Part shown: piece by piece, positions 46,294 to 57,886 of the stretch | Layout of the letters: every line of letters starts with the position of its first letter | Numbering within the stretch: the first letter of the stretch is position 1 | Assembly: GCA_037447655.1 (NCBI GenBank) | Contig: JBBHKE010001558.1 | Span: forward strand, 124,001-188,000 | Direction: 5' to 3' | Source of the DNA: Zygnema cylindricum | Taxonomy: Eukaryota > Streptophyta > Zygnematophyceae > Zygnematales > Zygnemataceae | DNA length: 64,000 nt | Program-made: the position numbers and the translations under genes | Notes under the pieces: generated by a model | What the model was told of the DNA's origin: nothing | What the model saw: only the letters and a program-made list of their open reading frames with translations | The model's database searches: none

Positions 46294-47686
46294 CTCCCCT
46301 TATCTTCTAGTCAATCTTTAATTTCAGACCACACTTCTCCCTGCAAAAAATTAGCTTAGGGGAAGGCACAGGTTTGGTCATCATATCTGCTACCATCTCA
46401 CTATCTGGTCTGTACTCTAAACTGATTATTTTGTTTTCTACTTTCTCTCTAACAAAGCTAAGTCTGATGTCTATGTGTTTGGCTTTAAAATGGTGTTTAG
46501 GATTGGCAGAAATAGCAATTGCTGCCTGGTTATCACAAAATATTTTCTACACACCACTTTTAAGGTGACCAAGCTCACCAAGCAAAGACTTGACCCACAT
46601 CAATTCTTTTACAGCAGAGCAAGAGGCCATAAACTCAGCCTCCATGGTGGACTGAGCAATAACCTTTTGATGTTTGCTACTCCAACAGCAAGCCCCATCA
46701 CCCACATATAATACATATCCAGAAGTACATCTCCTCATCGGAGCATCACCATAACTGGCATCACTCCAAGTAGTGATGTCAGTATTCTCCCCACCCAAAT
46801 GGAACCATAGATCTCTAGTTCCTACCAAATATCTAAGGACTCTCTTAGCTGCCTCCCAATCCTTCTTAGTGGGAGCATTTAGACTTCTACTCAGCACTCC
46901 TACAGCTGCAGCTAAATCCGGACGGGTACAATTCATAAAATAGATTAGACTTCCCACTACTTGCCTGTAAGGAATAGTCTGCATGAACTTCTGTTCATCA
47001 GGAGATAATTCCTCGTCTAAGACTATGACTCCTTCTTCCTCACTCCCCTCACTTCCCTTCTTCAACTCCATTGGAGTTGTACAACTATTAGCTTTATCCA
47101 TTTGAAATTTTTCAAGCATGTTCCCTATTGCTTCCTTTTGAGTCAATCTTATAATTTTCCTTTTTCAGTCTCTCTCTACTTGAATTCCCAAAATATATCT
47201 TGCTTCTCCTATATCCTTCATTTCAAATCTCCCCTTAAGATCGGTTGTCAATTTGTTAATTTTTTCCATTGATTTACTTAATACAAGCAAATCATCAACA
47301 TAAATTGCAATAAATATAAAACCTTCCTCATCTTCAAAAACATAGATTGAGTGATCTGAGCTGATCCGAATATATCCCAGACCGGTAAGAAACTCATCAA
47401 GCTTCTTTTTCCATTGTCGAGGTGCCTGTTTCAAACCATAAAGAGATTTAATCAGCCGGCATACCTTACTCTCCTCTCCTTCCTCCACAAAACCTTCGGG
47501 TTGTCGCATGAAGATCTCCTCTTCCAATTCTCCATGCAAAAAGGTTGTTTTGATGTCCATCTGATGCACTTCCATGTCTTGCGCCGTTGCTAAACTGAGA
47601 AGTATGCGGATGGAGGGAAATCTAACCACCGGGGCAAAGGTTTCCTCGTAGTCAATTCCTTCCTTTTGTGTAAATCCCTTTGCCAC
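46294..47686 (-). pseudogene. copia element 3 RT and RNase H
   Basis: RT with ETFAPVVRFPSIRILL, KQAPRQW and IYVDDLLVLSKS (47165-47686), a TGA at 47164 where element 1 reads Arg, then the RNase H part (46547-47146) with TTWSDASYGDAPMRR and STMEAEFMAS. A small deletion near 46550 shifts the last segment. The pol tail reaches the polypurine tract beside 46293. Confidence 0.9.
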
Positions 47687-48857
47687 TAATCTGCTCGATT
47701 GTGTTTTCTGGGTTCAGTTTTAATTTGAAAACCCACTTACAACCGATTGGTTTTCGGTTAGGTGGACAGTCCACCAGCTCCCAAGTATCGGCTGCCATGA
47801 TTGAAGCCATCTCCTCATTGATGGCTGTCTTCCACCGGTTTCTTTCTGGACAAGTCATCGCCTCTCCATAAGTTTGAGGTTCATCTTGATGAGATAGTTT
47901 GGTTACCTTGTTATTAACCTGTTTTTCTTGCAGTCTTTTGCTACTTCTCCTCCCCCCCTCAAAATCTGAGGCCGGAATAGATGGTTCTCGTGGATTCTTT
48001 GGAACAAACTCGCCTTCTCCCCTATCCTTTGATTCCGAATCAATTTCCACCACGTCTTCCGCTTCGAGTAGAGTTGTCACTAGAGTTTCCACAGCCGAGT
48101 CCTTTTCAGTCTGATTTGTTCCTGCAAGAATGTCATCTTCTCTAAAACCTTGATAGTTAGGAAGCTCAAAGTCATCGGAATTTTCTAACTCAAATCTGAT
48201 TTTTACTGATTTCTTATATTTGAAGGGATCCACAGACTTTCCTTCATCCATAACTACTAGATTCTTTACTAAGATTATATCTTCCCTTTTTAGATCATAA
48301 ACTCTATATCCTTTAACATCTTCATCATATCCTAATAAGTATCCCGGTTTTCCTTTAGGATCTAGCTTCCAATTGGACCGATCAGTATCTAGACTGAACA
48401 CTTGACTGCCGAAAACCTTTGAGTGAGATATGTCTGGTTTCTGGCCTGTCCATCTCTCATAATGTGTTTGATCTCTTATAGCTGAAGTAAGAACTCTATT
48501 TTTGAGGTAATTAGCACAGTTCATTGCTTCTGCCCAAAACCTTTTCCCTATCTTTTTATCTGACAACATACTTCTAACACTATCACTTAGTGTTCTATTT
48601 AACCTTTCAGCTACCCCATTCTGTTCCGGATTTTTTGGAACTGTCTTTTGGTGTTGAACCCCATCTTCCCTCAGAAAATCCTCAAACTGGTTAGAAGTAT
48701 ACTCTCCACCATTGTCACTCCTTACTCTCTTGATTGGAGTTTCATGGAGTTTTCCGCTCCATGCTTTATATTGTCTAAAACAATCCTCAGCTTCGGACTT
48801 GTTTTTCAAAAAATATACCCGGGAATACCGAGACCAATCATCAGTTATAGTCATCAT
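47652..48857 (-). pseudogene. copia element 3 integrase core and linker
   Basis: 401 open codons from MMTITDDWSRYSRVYF through SDNGGEYTS and PEQNGVAERLNRTL, the GYRVYDLKRED segment and the Ser/Glu linker to the start of RT. A 14-base deletion near 47700 (element 1 has the full CGGGCCTTGTAGCGC region) throws the frame. It is one frame away from the part upstream. Confidence 0.9.
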
Positions 48858-49416
48858 AAATCTCTTCCCCCCCTGGTGAGGGCACTTTAGCCGGTCCCCA
48901 AATATCTGTGTGTACTAGATCTAGAATTTTTTCTCCCTTATAGGTGGCTGACTTAGGAAAGGGTAATCTGTGTGCTTTACCTTGAGCACATCCACTACAA
49001 TCACTTATATCATCACTCTCACTGAACTGAATCCCTTCCACCACTCCCATCTTTTTCATCTCTCTTAACTTATCTAGATTCACATGCCCAAGCCTCTTAT
49101 GCCACATCATAATATCATGAACACCAGCATAATAAAGTTTCTTCTTTTCATTACTTAAGATCAGCCTAAACATCCCATGGCTACCTTTCTCAGCAATGAA
49201 ATAGACATCATCCACAAAACTAGGAGTAAAGACTCCTTCCCTAGTGCTAGTAAAAAAACCCTTATCATCTAATACTGATGTAGAGATAAGATTTTTGTTC
49301 AGCTCCGGAATAAACAATACATCGGAGAATGTTAATATGGATGTCTTTCCTTCTACTAACACTTTTAGATCTACCGATCCTACAAGAGTAGTGGTGACTA
49401 TCCTCCCATCCCCGTA
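48841..49416 (-). pseudogene. copia element 3 protease tail and integrase zinc domain
   Basis: After the TAG at 49417 the frame stays open through VLFIPELNKNLISTSVL, MMWHKRLGHVN and CSGCAQGK to HTDIWGPAK. It is lost at a run of seven G on the minus strand near 48870, where element 1 has fewer. Confidence 0.88.
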
Positions 49417-50633
49417 CTACATCTCTACAGTGGGAATCTTTCTTATCTTAGTGAACTGCTGCTTATCCTTACACATGTGCATGGAGGCACCTGAATCTAC
49501 AATCCAGCGTGCTTCACCTTTCAATCCACCGTAAGCACATTTCTGCCTTCGTGGAATTTCGACCTCATTTTTAGCCTCCAACTCCTCATCCAAAAGGAGC
49601 TCATCGTCCTCGTCCTCGGATTCAGCCTCAAGTACCTGTGTGACAAGGGCCTTTTTCTTTCCTCTCGGGGTACCACCGGTCTGCCCCTCCTTTAACCGAA
49701 GCTCGGTTAGCTTAGTGCACTCTGCCATATAGTGCCCCGGTTTCTTACAAAAGTGACATAGTCCTTTGGGAGCCCTTGGTTCGAACTCATCGGCCTGTTT
49801 TTTCTGCTCCCTACCCCCATAGTTTTCGACCGGTTTTCTGGAATCCGTGTTCCTCCAATCAGTCGCTGTTGCCAAGGCTTGGCCACTCTTTCCTCCCCTT
49901 CGGATCTCAATTGTATTCTCTTGAACGAGAATCATCCCTTCCACTGAGTTCCATATCCACCTTGAGTCAGGCAAGTCCTGCACACGGTAAACTATGTTCA
50001 CGAACTCATCAGGTAACTTCATCAGTACACAGTTAACCTTTTCTTTTTCACTAAAATCTTTTCCCGCACTCTGTAGCTCCATGAAGATTGTAGCAAGCTC
50101 ATTGCAAAAATCCAACATATTTCCCCCTTTGTATACATACTCCTTAACTTTCTGATCAGCCAACTGTTGTTGCTGAATCGTACCACTTCGGTACATCTCT
50201 ATGAGAGCCATCCAAAGATCGGATGCTCTTTCTACTTGCAAATGAGGACATGCAAGTCCTTGAGTGAGATGGCGTAGGATAAAGTGCTTTGCCGCCATAT
50301 TGTTGAAGTCCCAGGTTTCAGTATCATTCTCGTCATTCCTCGGAATAGGTGACATGAATGTCAAACCAGTTGCTATTGGTGTGGTCGTCTCCTTCTCCTT
50401 TCCTTTGTCCACCACCTCTCCTTCTTTTGTTTCCTCTGTTTAAGGTGGGTCCTCTTTCCTGGTGAATCTGGTTCCTCCAAACCCTGGAGGAATTCCAAGA
50501 CTAGATGGACGTCCCAACCGTCCACTCACTATCCCCCAAAACCTTTTTTCGCATAGAGCTCCTATCATCATACTTTCCCAGTATATGAAGACCATTCCAT
50601 TAAAGATTGGTACCCTAGAGGGTGGGCCCATAA
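49417..50633 (-). pseudogene. copia element 3 gag and protease
   Basis: Gag (WGIVSG, QQQQLADQKVKEY), an intact zinc knuckle CHFCKKPGHYMAEC and the protease active site VDSGAS. Broken by a TAA near 50440. The frame also opens further upstream at an ATG inside the LTR (50655, MEVSEF). It ends at the same TAG as in element 1. Confidence 0.9.
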
Positions 50634-50635
50634 CC
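50621..50635 (-). other. Half-tRNA primer-binding site of copia element 3
   Basis: The plus strand GGTGGGCCCATAACC abuts the LTR at 50636, identical to element 1. Confidence 0.88.
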
Positions 50636-51684
50636 TGAAACTCTGAGACCTCCATAAGTCCTCAAAGTAGACAGCTTCCAATAAGCCTCTAGGATAATCC
50701 TGACCCCTTTGTGTTCCAGCAAAAATAATTGCCACCCTGGCAAACAAAAACCCTGACCACCTGCAGCCCTGTAAAGGCAAGACTCCCTTGAGTCGGTAGC
50801 AAAAAGAATCTCTGAATTTGCTCCCCTGAGCAGTAAGCTATGGAGGGTCAAAGTTGACCTTTTGTATAGAAGCTCTCTGGGAGAGGGGGTCCTATATTCT
50901 AATTTTTCTAAGTCCTATCTCTCTCATAGACTCTATCTACTTATGTACGGAACCAATCAGAATTGAGTTGCGTACGCAAAAGTACAGCTGCCGGTGTACT
51001 TTAGGTACGGACATTGTACGACATGGCCAAAATGTTGACACATGTCAAATCCGGATTCGGTGCCATAATCTCCGGAGATTCCACAATCCAACGGAATTTT
51101 GCCACGCGTCATCCGATGTGGCGATGGCCACAAACTGCCGAAATCTTCCTCCGCGATCTCGGCGCTAATCCCGGCCGTTCGATTAAATTCGGATTTAATC
51201 GTAGCCGTAATAAATACATGCGCGGTATTTGTTTCACTTACGAAACAAATGCGCGGTACTGATTTTTGTCCGTACCGTAATTCGTACATTATATATTACT
51301 GGATCTATGTATCCCGTAATTCATTTCAGTTAAATGATTTATCGCACGTATAATCATTTAAATGAATATCAAACTATATGATACGTAATACTACGGCTAG
51401 ACTTAACGGCTAAGGCTACCGGCTATTTCTTGTCTGCCGGCCGGTAGGTACAAGGATCAAATCCTGCCGCCGGCACATAACTTTTAAATAAATAAATAAA
51501 CCCTAATATAAAATTCCCGTAAACCTCAGGATAGCCAAGGTAGCCATGGCTCTAGCTTCCTCTCCAATTTCTCAGTGACTGCGACAAGTTTGAGAGTTGG
51601 AGAGAGAAGTTAGAGATAGACTGCCTCGACTTCTATATTTCTTTTCAGACCTAGAAAATACTAATAAAACCATTAGTTTCTACA
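50636..51684 (-). repeat. 5' LTR of copia element 3
   Basis: TG...CA ends, followed by TGCAA. It keeps the LTR-borne gag ATG. Confidence 0.94.
51401..51485 (+). promoter_or_regulatory. tRNA-like Pol III module, antisense in LTR (element 3, 5' LTR)
   Basis: Same module as at 46010-46094, ending ATAACTTTTA. Confidence 0.55.
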
Positions 51685-52738
51685 TGCAACACCGAATTGA
51701 TGTGGAGAAAAATGATCTTGGAAAGCACCTTGAAGCTGTAAACACATTGATCTTGACACGAGAGGATATAACACTTCCCCTACAGCAATCGGTCGAACAC
51801 CACCAGCAGGCTCTAAGACAACGGCAAGACGTGCCGCTGCGAGAAGTGGGAATATAGTTGGTGGCATAAGACCCCCGAGCTAATTGAGAAGCAACTTTGA
51901 ACAACATATCAAAACCTTGTGATGGATTTTTCGAAGGGAATAGATCCCGAATAAACTCATAAACCATCCCCGATCGTCCCCCAGCTGAGAGATGAGGGGA
52001 CCGAAATAGAGCTCTATTAAAGGCATCTTGGTCGAGGTCAAAGAGTTATAAAGGTTTATATGAATCAACAAATAATAAAACGTCTACCGGTGCCACAGGA
52101 TGAAGGTCTCGCAAGACTTCAACGGTCGTCGTTGTTGTGGGAGATAGTGTGAAAGGTCGTAGTGCACACGGCCGTCGTTGTTGTGGGAGACACTGTGAAA
52201 GGTCGTAGTGCACGGGCACCACCAGAGAGTTCACCACATTGACCAAGGTGCACGGCTCGCCGCATGCGATCCGTAGAAGTTGGAAGTGGAGCTTTGGGCC
52301 GAGGAGGCGTCACAGAGAAAACATTGGCAGCATGATCGTTTCTCTCATGCCCTGCTAGCACCTCCACGGGGAGATAGAATCAAAACTGAAAAAGGAAACA
52401 TAAAGAAAAGATGAAATGCAACAAGATTATTGATATCATCAGCCAAAAGCCCAAACTGGAACCAAAGTGCAGCTTGAACGGTCTCTCGAAGATGAGGAGG
52501 AATCCGCAAATAGAGTCGTGGTCTGGGGTAACCCAAATGGTAACATCCTAAACGTTAAGATTACGAACAAAATCCCAATCGTGGTGAGATGGGTGGCGTT
52601 GGAGGGGGGGAGCATTCGTGCTGTCTTGTGCATTGGAAGCGGTTGGAACAATCTTGGGACATGCTTTTACATATCTCGCTAAACCTGCACCTTGAGCGTA
52701 AAGCTTTCTACAGCCCGGACAAGAGACCCGAGATGTAC
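51685..52738 (-). pseudogene. R2-like non-LTR element, zinc finger to start of RT
   Basis: A CPGC...ARYVKAC zinc finger (52721-52659; Tyr stands where His is usual), then LRIPPHLRETVQAALWFQFG (52440-52520), ERNDHAANVF and the RT entry RPIAVGEVLY...VSRSMCLQL (about 51740-51800). It runs into the TGCAA of copia element 3. Several frameshifts. A 45-48 base direct repeat (CGTCGTTGTTGTGGGAGA units) lies at 52127-52215. Confidence 0.8.
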
Positions 52739-55700
52739 TGGTGACGGCCAATAACAAAGTCGGTGGACGGCAAAGTTAGGAACGAAATAATATTTCGTAC
52801 AAGGAATCTATAATGAAAGAATCACTAATCTACAATTAATATTGTGAAAGTATAACGAAAGCGTGAAAAGATACGACGAATGTAACCGTCGAATATAATG
52901 TCTACTAATATACGAGACAAAATAAGTATAATGATTACAAAGTGTGTCCGGGTAGTTATAAGAGTATCCGTACACGAAAACACATTTACATGAGTCAACA
53001 TCACACTGACGCAAAACAACATTTCCGCATAGAAAATAACATGCGCTCTAAAGTACAACTAAAAGAAGTACGTGTCACTAAATACACAACTGAAACTGTA
53101 CTTCAAAATTTTAGTTGTAGAAAGGGGAGAATGGTAATGGAAGAAAAAGTGGGAAATAATTGAAGGCAAGAAGTGAACCTTAGATAAAAAAAGGAAACAA
53201 ATTCTTCATAATGATGAAAACAAATTAGTAAGAGGAATTCGATAATAAACTATAAAAGGTTTGATGTAGAATCCAAGGGGAAAACGGTTCGTAAGAAGAA
53301 ACCTTCCATGATTTAAAGAGATTAGGTAACTTAAGATTTGTGCGGGAGGGAAAATTCAAAGGTAGAATGGAATAATTACAAGGTGGAAATGGAAAGGGTG
53401 GAGAAAAAAGATGTGGAAAACAACTAAAAAAAAACAATGGTGATGGAAAAATGAAAAATGAGAAAGTTGAAGCAGGTTTCATAAGTTGATGAAAGGAATG
53501 ACAATTATTCGAAAGAGTTAAAAAATATGTTGAATGAATCAATAGGAGAAAATGATTCCAAAGGGAAAAAGTTAAAAAGATAATGGCCTAATGATCTAAG
53601 GTATTTAGGTTAAGGTTTGTGGTTTATAGATGTGGGGATGAAAAAGAGTTATGTAAATAAAAACATCAAAAGTTGAATGTAAAGAAAGGTGAAAAATAGA
53701 AAGAAAAGGTGTGAAAAAGACAAAAACACTTTTGGGGAAGATAAGAAAATTATAGTGTTAAACATATAGATGATGATTGAAATGGGTTAAAGGAATCATA
53801 AAAGGAATCAATTTGACAAAAAATAAAGGTGAGAAGAAAAATGATTTAAAAAAAAAGGGACTCTATAGAGGCAAGTGAGAAGGTGGATGGTAATAAGATA
53901 ATTTAGTGGAATACATAAAAGAATGTCACAAAAACTGGAGAATAATTAGAGAATTAAAAGAAATGCAAAAAGGGTATTTCACAATTATAGAGGCGAAGTG
54001 AAAAAAGTCCATAAATAAGGAATTATATGGAGTGGAAAGTGGAAATTCACAACAATAAGGAATTATATAGAGTGGAAAACATGAATTTCACAACTAGTAA
54101 TGTATGTCAATACTCCCTCTCATTGCTAGTAGTGAAAAATGAGAGAAATGAAAGAGTAAGAGAAACAAAGGGGGAATGACAAAAAAATGGTAATATGTCC
54201 AACCGTGTAAGTATGGGAGGAAGCATGGGAGAGTAAAAAAGATGTAACAAATTTATGATGATGAATGGTGTGTGGAAGGTTGACAAGAGAGGAAATAGTG
54301 AAAGGAAAAATTTGTCAATAAAAGTAAGATTAAAAGAGAAAAAAATGGGAAGAGTATAATGATGAACAAATAAAAAGAGATGGTCAATGGGAGGACAAAA
54401 AAATTAAATTTGGGGGAATGGAAAGTCCCAAAAAAAAAAGGTACAAAATAGTAGTGGTTGGTGGAAAGAGGAAATAGAGGTTTTTGGAAAGTTTGAAGAG
54501 AAATGACAAGTCGTTTCCTTCCAATGCTCCAATAAACCGAAAATTGTCTCCACAAAGAGAGGGTGGCGAATAGAGGTCAAAGTGCAATGTCAAGGGGATC
54601 TTCGAAGATAAAACTTCTAGTACTTAAACACTCCGAGGAGGCCTTCAAAATGCCAAAATTAGGGATAGATAAAATAGTTCCTTAAAATAAGATGGATAAT
54701 TGAGTGGAAAAATGGAATATTGGGGAGATTTGAGAGGAAAAAAGAAAAGTTTTCTCGATGCTCCAATCAACCGGAAAGGTCTCTAAAAAAGGTAAAAATG
54801 GCGAATGGAGGTCGAAAAGTAAATGTTGAGGGATTTATAAAGACGAAACTTTAGGTACTCAAACACTCCGGGGACGCCTCCAAAATGCCGAAAAATAAAG
54901 AGAGGCAAAATCGGAATGGTGAATAGAGGTCAAAAATGGATGGAGGAGAGATTTTCGAAAAATGAAATTCGGGTGCTCCAACAAGTCAAGGACCCTTCGA
55001 AACCAAAAATAATAAAACGGGAAGGATCCATAAAAAAAAGTATAAAGGAGAAATGAACCTTTTAAAAAACAAAATGGAAATTCCAAAAAAAATGCCATTT
55101 AAAGAGCCAAAATATAAAAATGGAAAGATGGGACAACCGAAATTGTAATCTTTAAACAAATGTCTTGAAAATATTTTGCTTCTAAACGAAATATTTTGCC
55201 AAAAAAAGAAAAAAAATGAAGTGGAAAAGATAGGAGAAGAATAATTGCACAGATGACGAGCATGGTGGGGCCCATAACCTGTAGAAGGTAAAGGCATGGT
55301 GGGCGAAAGATAGAGATATTGGAGAAAGATATCCGAGATGAAAGAGAGAGGAACCATGGCAAAGAATAATAAAGAAACAAAAGATAAGACAAAAGGAGAC
55401 CATAAGAATACAAAAGGAGAAGCACAGTGGAGAAAAGGTCTTCTCATTATAATCAGTTAAATTTGAATGTACCGCATGAACTGGTTAAGTACCAAGTATA
55501 TCTCTACATTTAGAGTGGACACGACGTCCACAAAAGAATCGAAGCTGCAAAGGACAAAAAAAGTTATTACTGGTGACGGCCAACGACAAAGTCGGTGGAC
55601 GGCAAAGTTAGGAACGAAAAGAATATTTCGTACAATGAATCTATAATCAAATAATCACTACTCTACAATGAATATTGTGAAAGTACAACGTAAGCGTGAA

Positions 55701-55941
55701 AAGGTACGACGAATGTAACCGTCGAATATAATGTCCACTAAACTACGAGACAAAATAAGTATAATGATTACAAAGTGTGTCCGGGTAGTAATAAGGGTAT
55801 CCGTACACGAAAACACATTTACATAAACCAGCATTACACTGAAGCAAAACAACAGTTCCGCATAGAAAATAACATACGCACTATAGTACAGCTAAAAGAA
55901 GTATGTATCACTAAATACACAACTAAAATTGTACTTCAACA
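52739..55941. mobile_element. Non-coding element with 370-bp terminal direct repeats
   Basis: Direct repeats at about 52739-53107 and 55574-55940 (TGGTGACGGCC to GTACTTCA) flank 2.47 kb without domains. It interrupts the non-LTR element: removal joins PHT to SRVSCPGC, with ACAT/ATGT shared by both flanks. This fits a non-autonomous LTR element of the large-LARD type, but the exact ends and the TG...CA boundary are not settled. Confidence 0.75.
53108..55573 (+). other. Purine-rich interior of the non-coding element
   Basis: The plus strand is dominated by A and G, so minus-strand frames rich in Phe, Leu and Ser stay open by chance. A unit of about 240 bases with GCTCCAAT, GGCGAATGGAGGTC and CTCAAACACTCC recurs at 54510, 54750 and, in part, 54930. 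A near-copy of the copia primer-binding site, GTGGGGCCCATAACC, lies at 55265-55279. Confidence 0.7.
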
Positions 55942-56460
55942 TGTGTGAGGGGGATGGGACGACAAAATTGGTACATGGGGGAAACCTAAGGGTGGGTTGG
56001 TTAGAGGAGGGGTAGAAGGGGGAAGAGGAAGAGGACGGTCGGAAATGAGGGTCAAAGACAAGTCTTGAGGCTGCTCTCGCCGATGAGGAGGGCGATACCG
56101 AGGTGTAGGAAAAGGTAGGGTATGGTGCTCTCCAGATTCGGGCGAGGGCACGGGAACAAGGGGATCGTTTAAGTTAAAGGGTTGGGGTGAGGGTGTGGCG
56201 GTGGGTGGTGGAGGAGGCGGTTCAAGAGGGTGGGACAACCCTAAGGAGATGGTCTGTACACGCGGATGCGTTGGAGAGGATGGGGAAAGAGAGCGAGACG
56301 CTCTTTGTTTATGACATGCCATAATAAGTGAAGAGTAACTTGTCGAAGGTCCGCAAATAAGTGGGGCCCACAAAGGTCTCGTCCAACCGCGAAAGACGAA
56401 AGGGGGAACAAGTAAAGGCGAAAACCCAAAATCGTGAATTGAAAGCCCCGCACTGGTGAA
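55942..56460 (-). pseudogene. R2-like non-LTR element, N-terminal Pro-rich part
   Basis: The open frame 55936-56373 has PPPPPPTATPSP and ends SSHPPHT, which reads on into SRVSCPGC once the 3.2 kb insertion is removed. It resembles the low-complexity leader before the zinc finger. The start codon is uncertain (ATG at 56373 or 56320). Confidence 0.6.
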
Positions 56461-57886
56461 CAGTACCCGCTTCTCGCTATATGTTTGAGTATTTTTTTTT
56501 CGATGGTTTTTGTTTTGTTTCCTTCGCCAACCGGTCTCCCACTGGGTGATTTGCTACTACCCTAATCTACTGTAGGGTGGAACGCTCACCGAATTTTGTG
56601 TGCCACATGCGGTGTGGACGGTTGAGCACGGCCACCAAGGTGTTCACGTGTCACTCACCCGAAAGGGTCCGGGCATCCACAAACGACAACGTAATTTTCA
56701 AACCAGGTCCTCAAGTCCTCTTCCCCGTGTCCTCTTCCCTGTATGCAGTAAGTTCAAAATCCCATTGGCCGACTAATATGACGCGAAGTTGGGCGGCAAA
56801 GATGGTAGGTGATCGCCACAGGATGAAAAAATGAAATCGTTCGAAAGTGGTAGAGTCGATTATGGAAGAACGGCGGAACGGATGGGTCTGATTTGCCGTC
56901 TATTATAAAGTGTTTTGAAAAAATATATTATTTGATTAGTAACTACACGCCAAATTTGGCGCCGGATACACGAAAAACACGAATATAATGACAGAAATCC
57001 TTAGTGAAAAGCCATGGCCAAAGCTTGTAGAGATTCGTTGGCGAAAAAGCACGAGCCGATTTAAACGGAGGATGGCAAAAAGTGCATGAATCCGGATGGC
57101 GAAGTAAAGGAGCGCAAAATTGAGTGGCAAAGGTGGGAGGAGATTGCCACGAAAAAAAAAGGAAATTGGTTGAAACTAGCAGAGTCGTCTATGGGAAAAC
57201 GAGATAATAAATGGAGTTGATTTTACCATTAATAGAAAAAATTTGAAAAAGGCTTTCGTTAGAGTGCTTGCACGCCAAATTTGGCGTCGGATACACAGAG
57301 AAAAAGGCGAAAAACCCTTGTAAGAAGTCATGGTCGAAGCTTCTAGAAGGTCAACAATGACACAAAAAGAGGAAGATAGCGTACGACAATCCCATTGGGT
57401 ATCAATCCCATTGTGAAAAAAATGTTTAATTGTAATTTCTCTATAACGATGATTTAGGTATACAGAATCCGTCGTCATTACATATACGTTAAAATAGGTA
57501 TAAGTACAAAATCAGACAATCCGTACCACGTCGCGTCCTTTCAGTGTAATTAATCCATAATTCCAATTTGGGTTTGCTAACGTGTTTGTTGCAAACTCGA
57601 CTCCACTTTTATTCTAAGTGTAGTTCTGTATGCAACCGACATAAGTTAACTACAAATTCCGTACGATTTTCGGTAATCAAGTACAGATTTGTACCAGCAA
57701 ACACATTCCGTACACCACACTATTCATGAAATAAGTACGGTAATTCCATTGACGCTAATTCACAAGAACCTTAATTAACGTCACGGATAAAATATAATCA
57801 GTCACTGTATTTTGGGTATCAATGTCAAAATTTTGGGGCGCCGACACAGAGTACATAAGTCCAATAACGATTCACGGTGTACAGTA
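56461..57886. other. Non-coding; two-copy tandem repeat 56780-57330
   Basis: Blocks such as ACGCCAAATTTGGCG (56946 and 57271) and CATGGCCAAAGCTT/CATGGTCGAAGCTT repeat at a spacing of 325 bases. A MITE end CAATAACGATTCACGGTG lies at 57861-57878. No gene. Confidence 0.6.

Larger units (their letters stand above)
45245..51684 (-). mobile_element. Ty1/copia element 3 (family A), full length, decayed
   Basis: 6440 bases with two 1049-base LTRs, a TGCAA duplication, primer-binding site and polypurine tract. The same family as element 1, in the same orientation. It sits inside the reverse transcriptase of the non-LTR element. Removing it and one TGCAA joins HQFGVAC to GGCEAIVHGL. Confidence 0.96.

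Noticed and set aside
52127-52215. CRISPR-like direct repeats
   Set aside because: Two copies of one unit inside a retroelement, with no spacer pattern, in a eukaryotic context.
53225-55447. Minus-strand frames rich in Phe, Leu and Ser
   Set aside because: The plus strand is purine-rich, which removes stops by composition. No domain or start context supports a gene.
55936-56373. Independent proline-rich gene
   Set aside because: It reads into the zinc finger of the non-LTR element after removal of the 3.2 kb insertion.
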